A DNA stretch of 64,000 bases from Comamonadaceae bacterium (lineage in GTDB: Bacteria > Pseudomonadota > Gammaproteobacteria > Burkholderiales > Burkholderiaceae_C): the NCBI GenBank assembly GCA_027488255.1, contig JAIYBZ010000037.1:304469-368468 (forward strand), read 5' to 3'. The position numbers and the translations under genes are program-made. Numbering within the stretch: position 1 is the first letter of the stretch; the number at the start of each line of letters is the position of its first letter. The notes beneath the pieces are model-generated. The model saw only the letters and a program-made list of their open reading frames with translations, was not told the DNA's origin and ran no database searches. Positions 63,354-64,000 of this stretch are shown piece after piece.

Positions 63354-63571
63354 GATAAAAAAGTCAATGAAATCAATGACTTAAGGTTTTCACCCGGTGC
63401 AAAGCGAGCCGATCCAAATCACATAACCCGAGCCACAAGGAAAGTGTTTTTTTGTGCATAAGTCAAGGGGGTGAAGACCATTATTTTGCAAAAAAACCAC
63501 TTTGCCTGCCGTTTTTTTATGCTAAGCGCCGAAAGCTTTTTGAGCTGCCAGAGGCTTTCAGACCCCGCAAC

Positions 63572-64000
63572 TTACTTTTGACGCAAAGCCTTCGAATGGC
63601 TGTGCACCGTCTCCACCAGCGCCGAGACATGCTCGGGCGGGGTGAACTGGCTGATGCCATGGCCCAGGTTGAAGATGTGCGTGGGCCCCGTGGTGCTCGG
63701 GTCGGTGTGCGGTGTGCCAAAGCTGTCGAGCACGCGGCGCACCTCGCTGGCAATCTGCTCGGGCGGGGCAAACAACACATTCGGGTCGATGTTGCCTTGC
63801 AGCGCTTTGCCGGGCCCGCCTACACCGCCTCCCACTTGGGCCCGTGCTTTGCCCAAGTTCATGGTCCAGTCCAGCCCCAGCACTTCGCAGTCAAGCTGGC
63901 CCATCTCGGGCAGCCACAGGCCGCCGCCTTTGGTGAAGACGATGCGCGGGATGCGCACGCCCTCGTGCTCGGTCTTGAGCTGGGCCAACACGCGGGCGGT
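63572..64000 (-). CDS. hemE: Uroporphyrinogen decarboxylase, C-terminal part
   Basis: This is the 3' end of a minus-strand gene that starts beyond the window; 142 residues are visible. It removes four acetate carboxyls from uroporphyrinogen III in heme synthesis. [65 protein letters not shown] and [29 protein letters not shown] are the family's C-terminal half. The stop TAA is at 63572-63574. Start and N-terminal catalytic residues are outside. Confidence 0.95.
   Translation of the reverse strand, partial: TARVLAQLKTEHEGVRIPRIVFTKGGGLWLPEMGQLDCEVLGLDWTMNLGKARAQVGGGVGGPGKALQGNIDPNVLFAPPEQIASEVRRVLDSFGTPHTDPSTTGPTHIFNLGHGISQFTPPEHVSALVETVHSHSKALRQK

Larger units (their letters stand above)
63222..63383. 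repeat. 14-bp inverted repeat bracketing the DnaA box and hairpins
   Basis: TAAGTCATTGATTT (63222-63235) and its exact reverse complement (63370-63383) lie 134 bases apart. TCAATGA is also repeated directly at 63364-63370 and 63373-63379. The DnaA box and both hairpins are inside the bracket. Confidence 0.65.
63156..63571. other. 416-base AT-rich, repeat-structured gap between hemE and priA
   Basis: There is no plausible gene. The composition is clearly AT-richer than the surroundings. It contains a DnaA box, two hairpins, an inverted repeat and a candidate priA promoter, listed separately. The 3' third holds T-rich runs but no clear hemE terminator. Confidence 0.8.

Noticed and set aside
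63156..63571. Chromosomal replication origin
   Set aside because: Only one perfect DnaA box is present and dnaA/rpmH/dnaN are not adjacent; a cluster of boxes would be needed.

Overview
The window reads as a chromosomal segment of a betaproteobacterium of the order Burkholderiales, most likely a Comamonadaceae-type organism (Limnohabitans/Rhodoferax-like). This rests on gene order (hpf-ptsN-hprK, fur/bamE-dapB, exbBD-leuS-lptE-holA-proA-gshA), the GshA type, an orphan Bug-family solute receptor, and moderately high GC with dense, short-spaced genes. I saw no tRNA, rRNA, insertion sequence, prophage or CRISPR array. The genus is an inference from remembered family patterns, not from a search.

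Region 1 (1-9630) is mostly housekeeping: the 3' end of pntB, fadD, mtnN, corA, an MFS exporter, the nitrogen-PTS/hibernation group hpf-ptsN-hprK, fur facing away from bamE, and dapB. Region 2 (9650-19819) holds an ExbB/ExbD pair, leuS, lptE, holA, proA, gshA and the potassium transporter kup. Region 3 (19924-27384) has a DUF1800/DUF1501 exported-protein pair, psd, a NodIJ-type ABC exporter, a 3-hydroxyacyl-CoA dehydrogenase and srkA.

Region 4 (27401-35121) is a glucose module: glucokinase, a two-component system and, divergently, a GtsABCD-type ABC importer. The control region between them carries two AT-rich palindromes. Region 5 (35141-39896) has an MFS transporter, a truncated remnant of a second MFS gene, htpG with a probable heat-shock promoter, and an rRNA pseudouridine synthase.

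Region 6 (39954-49222) is the most distinctive locus. A Crp/Fnr-type regulator diverges from an apparent operon of acyl-CoA synthetase, livG, livH, livM, solute receptor, livF and a PaaK-like protein. A perfect 18-bp palindrome lies between the regulator and the operon, and three tandem hairpins lie inside the operon. The likely job is uptake and CoA-activation of an organic (perhaps aromatic) acid. The PaaK-like protein lacks the usual ATP-binding loop sequence.

Region 7 (49354-64000) has the orphan Bug receptor, a hybrid histidine kinase with a LuxR-type regulator, a tonB-exbB-exbD-exbD operon, rep helicase, a GDSL esterase autotransporter, an AEC-family transporter, priA and the 3' end of hemE. 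The 416-bp priA-hemE gap is AT-rich and unusually structured, with a perfect DnaA box, two tandem hairpins and a 14-bp inverted repeat spanning them.
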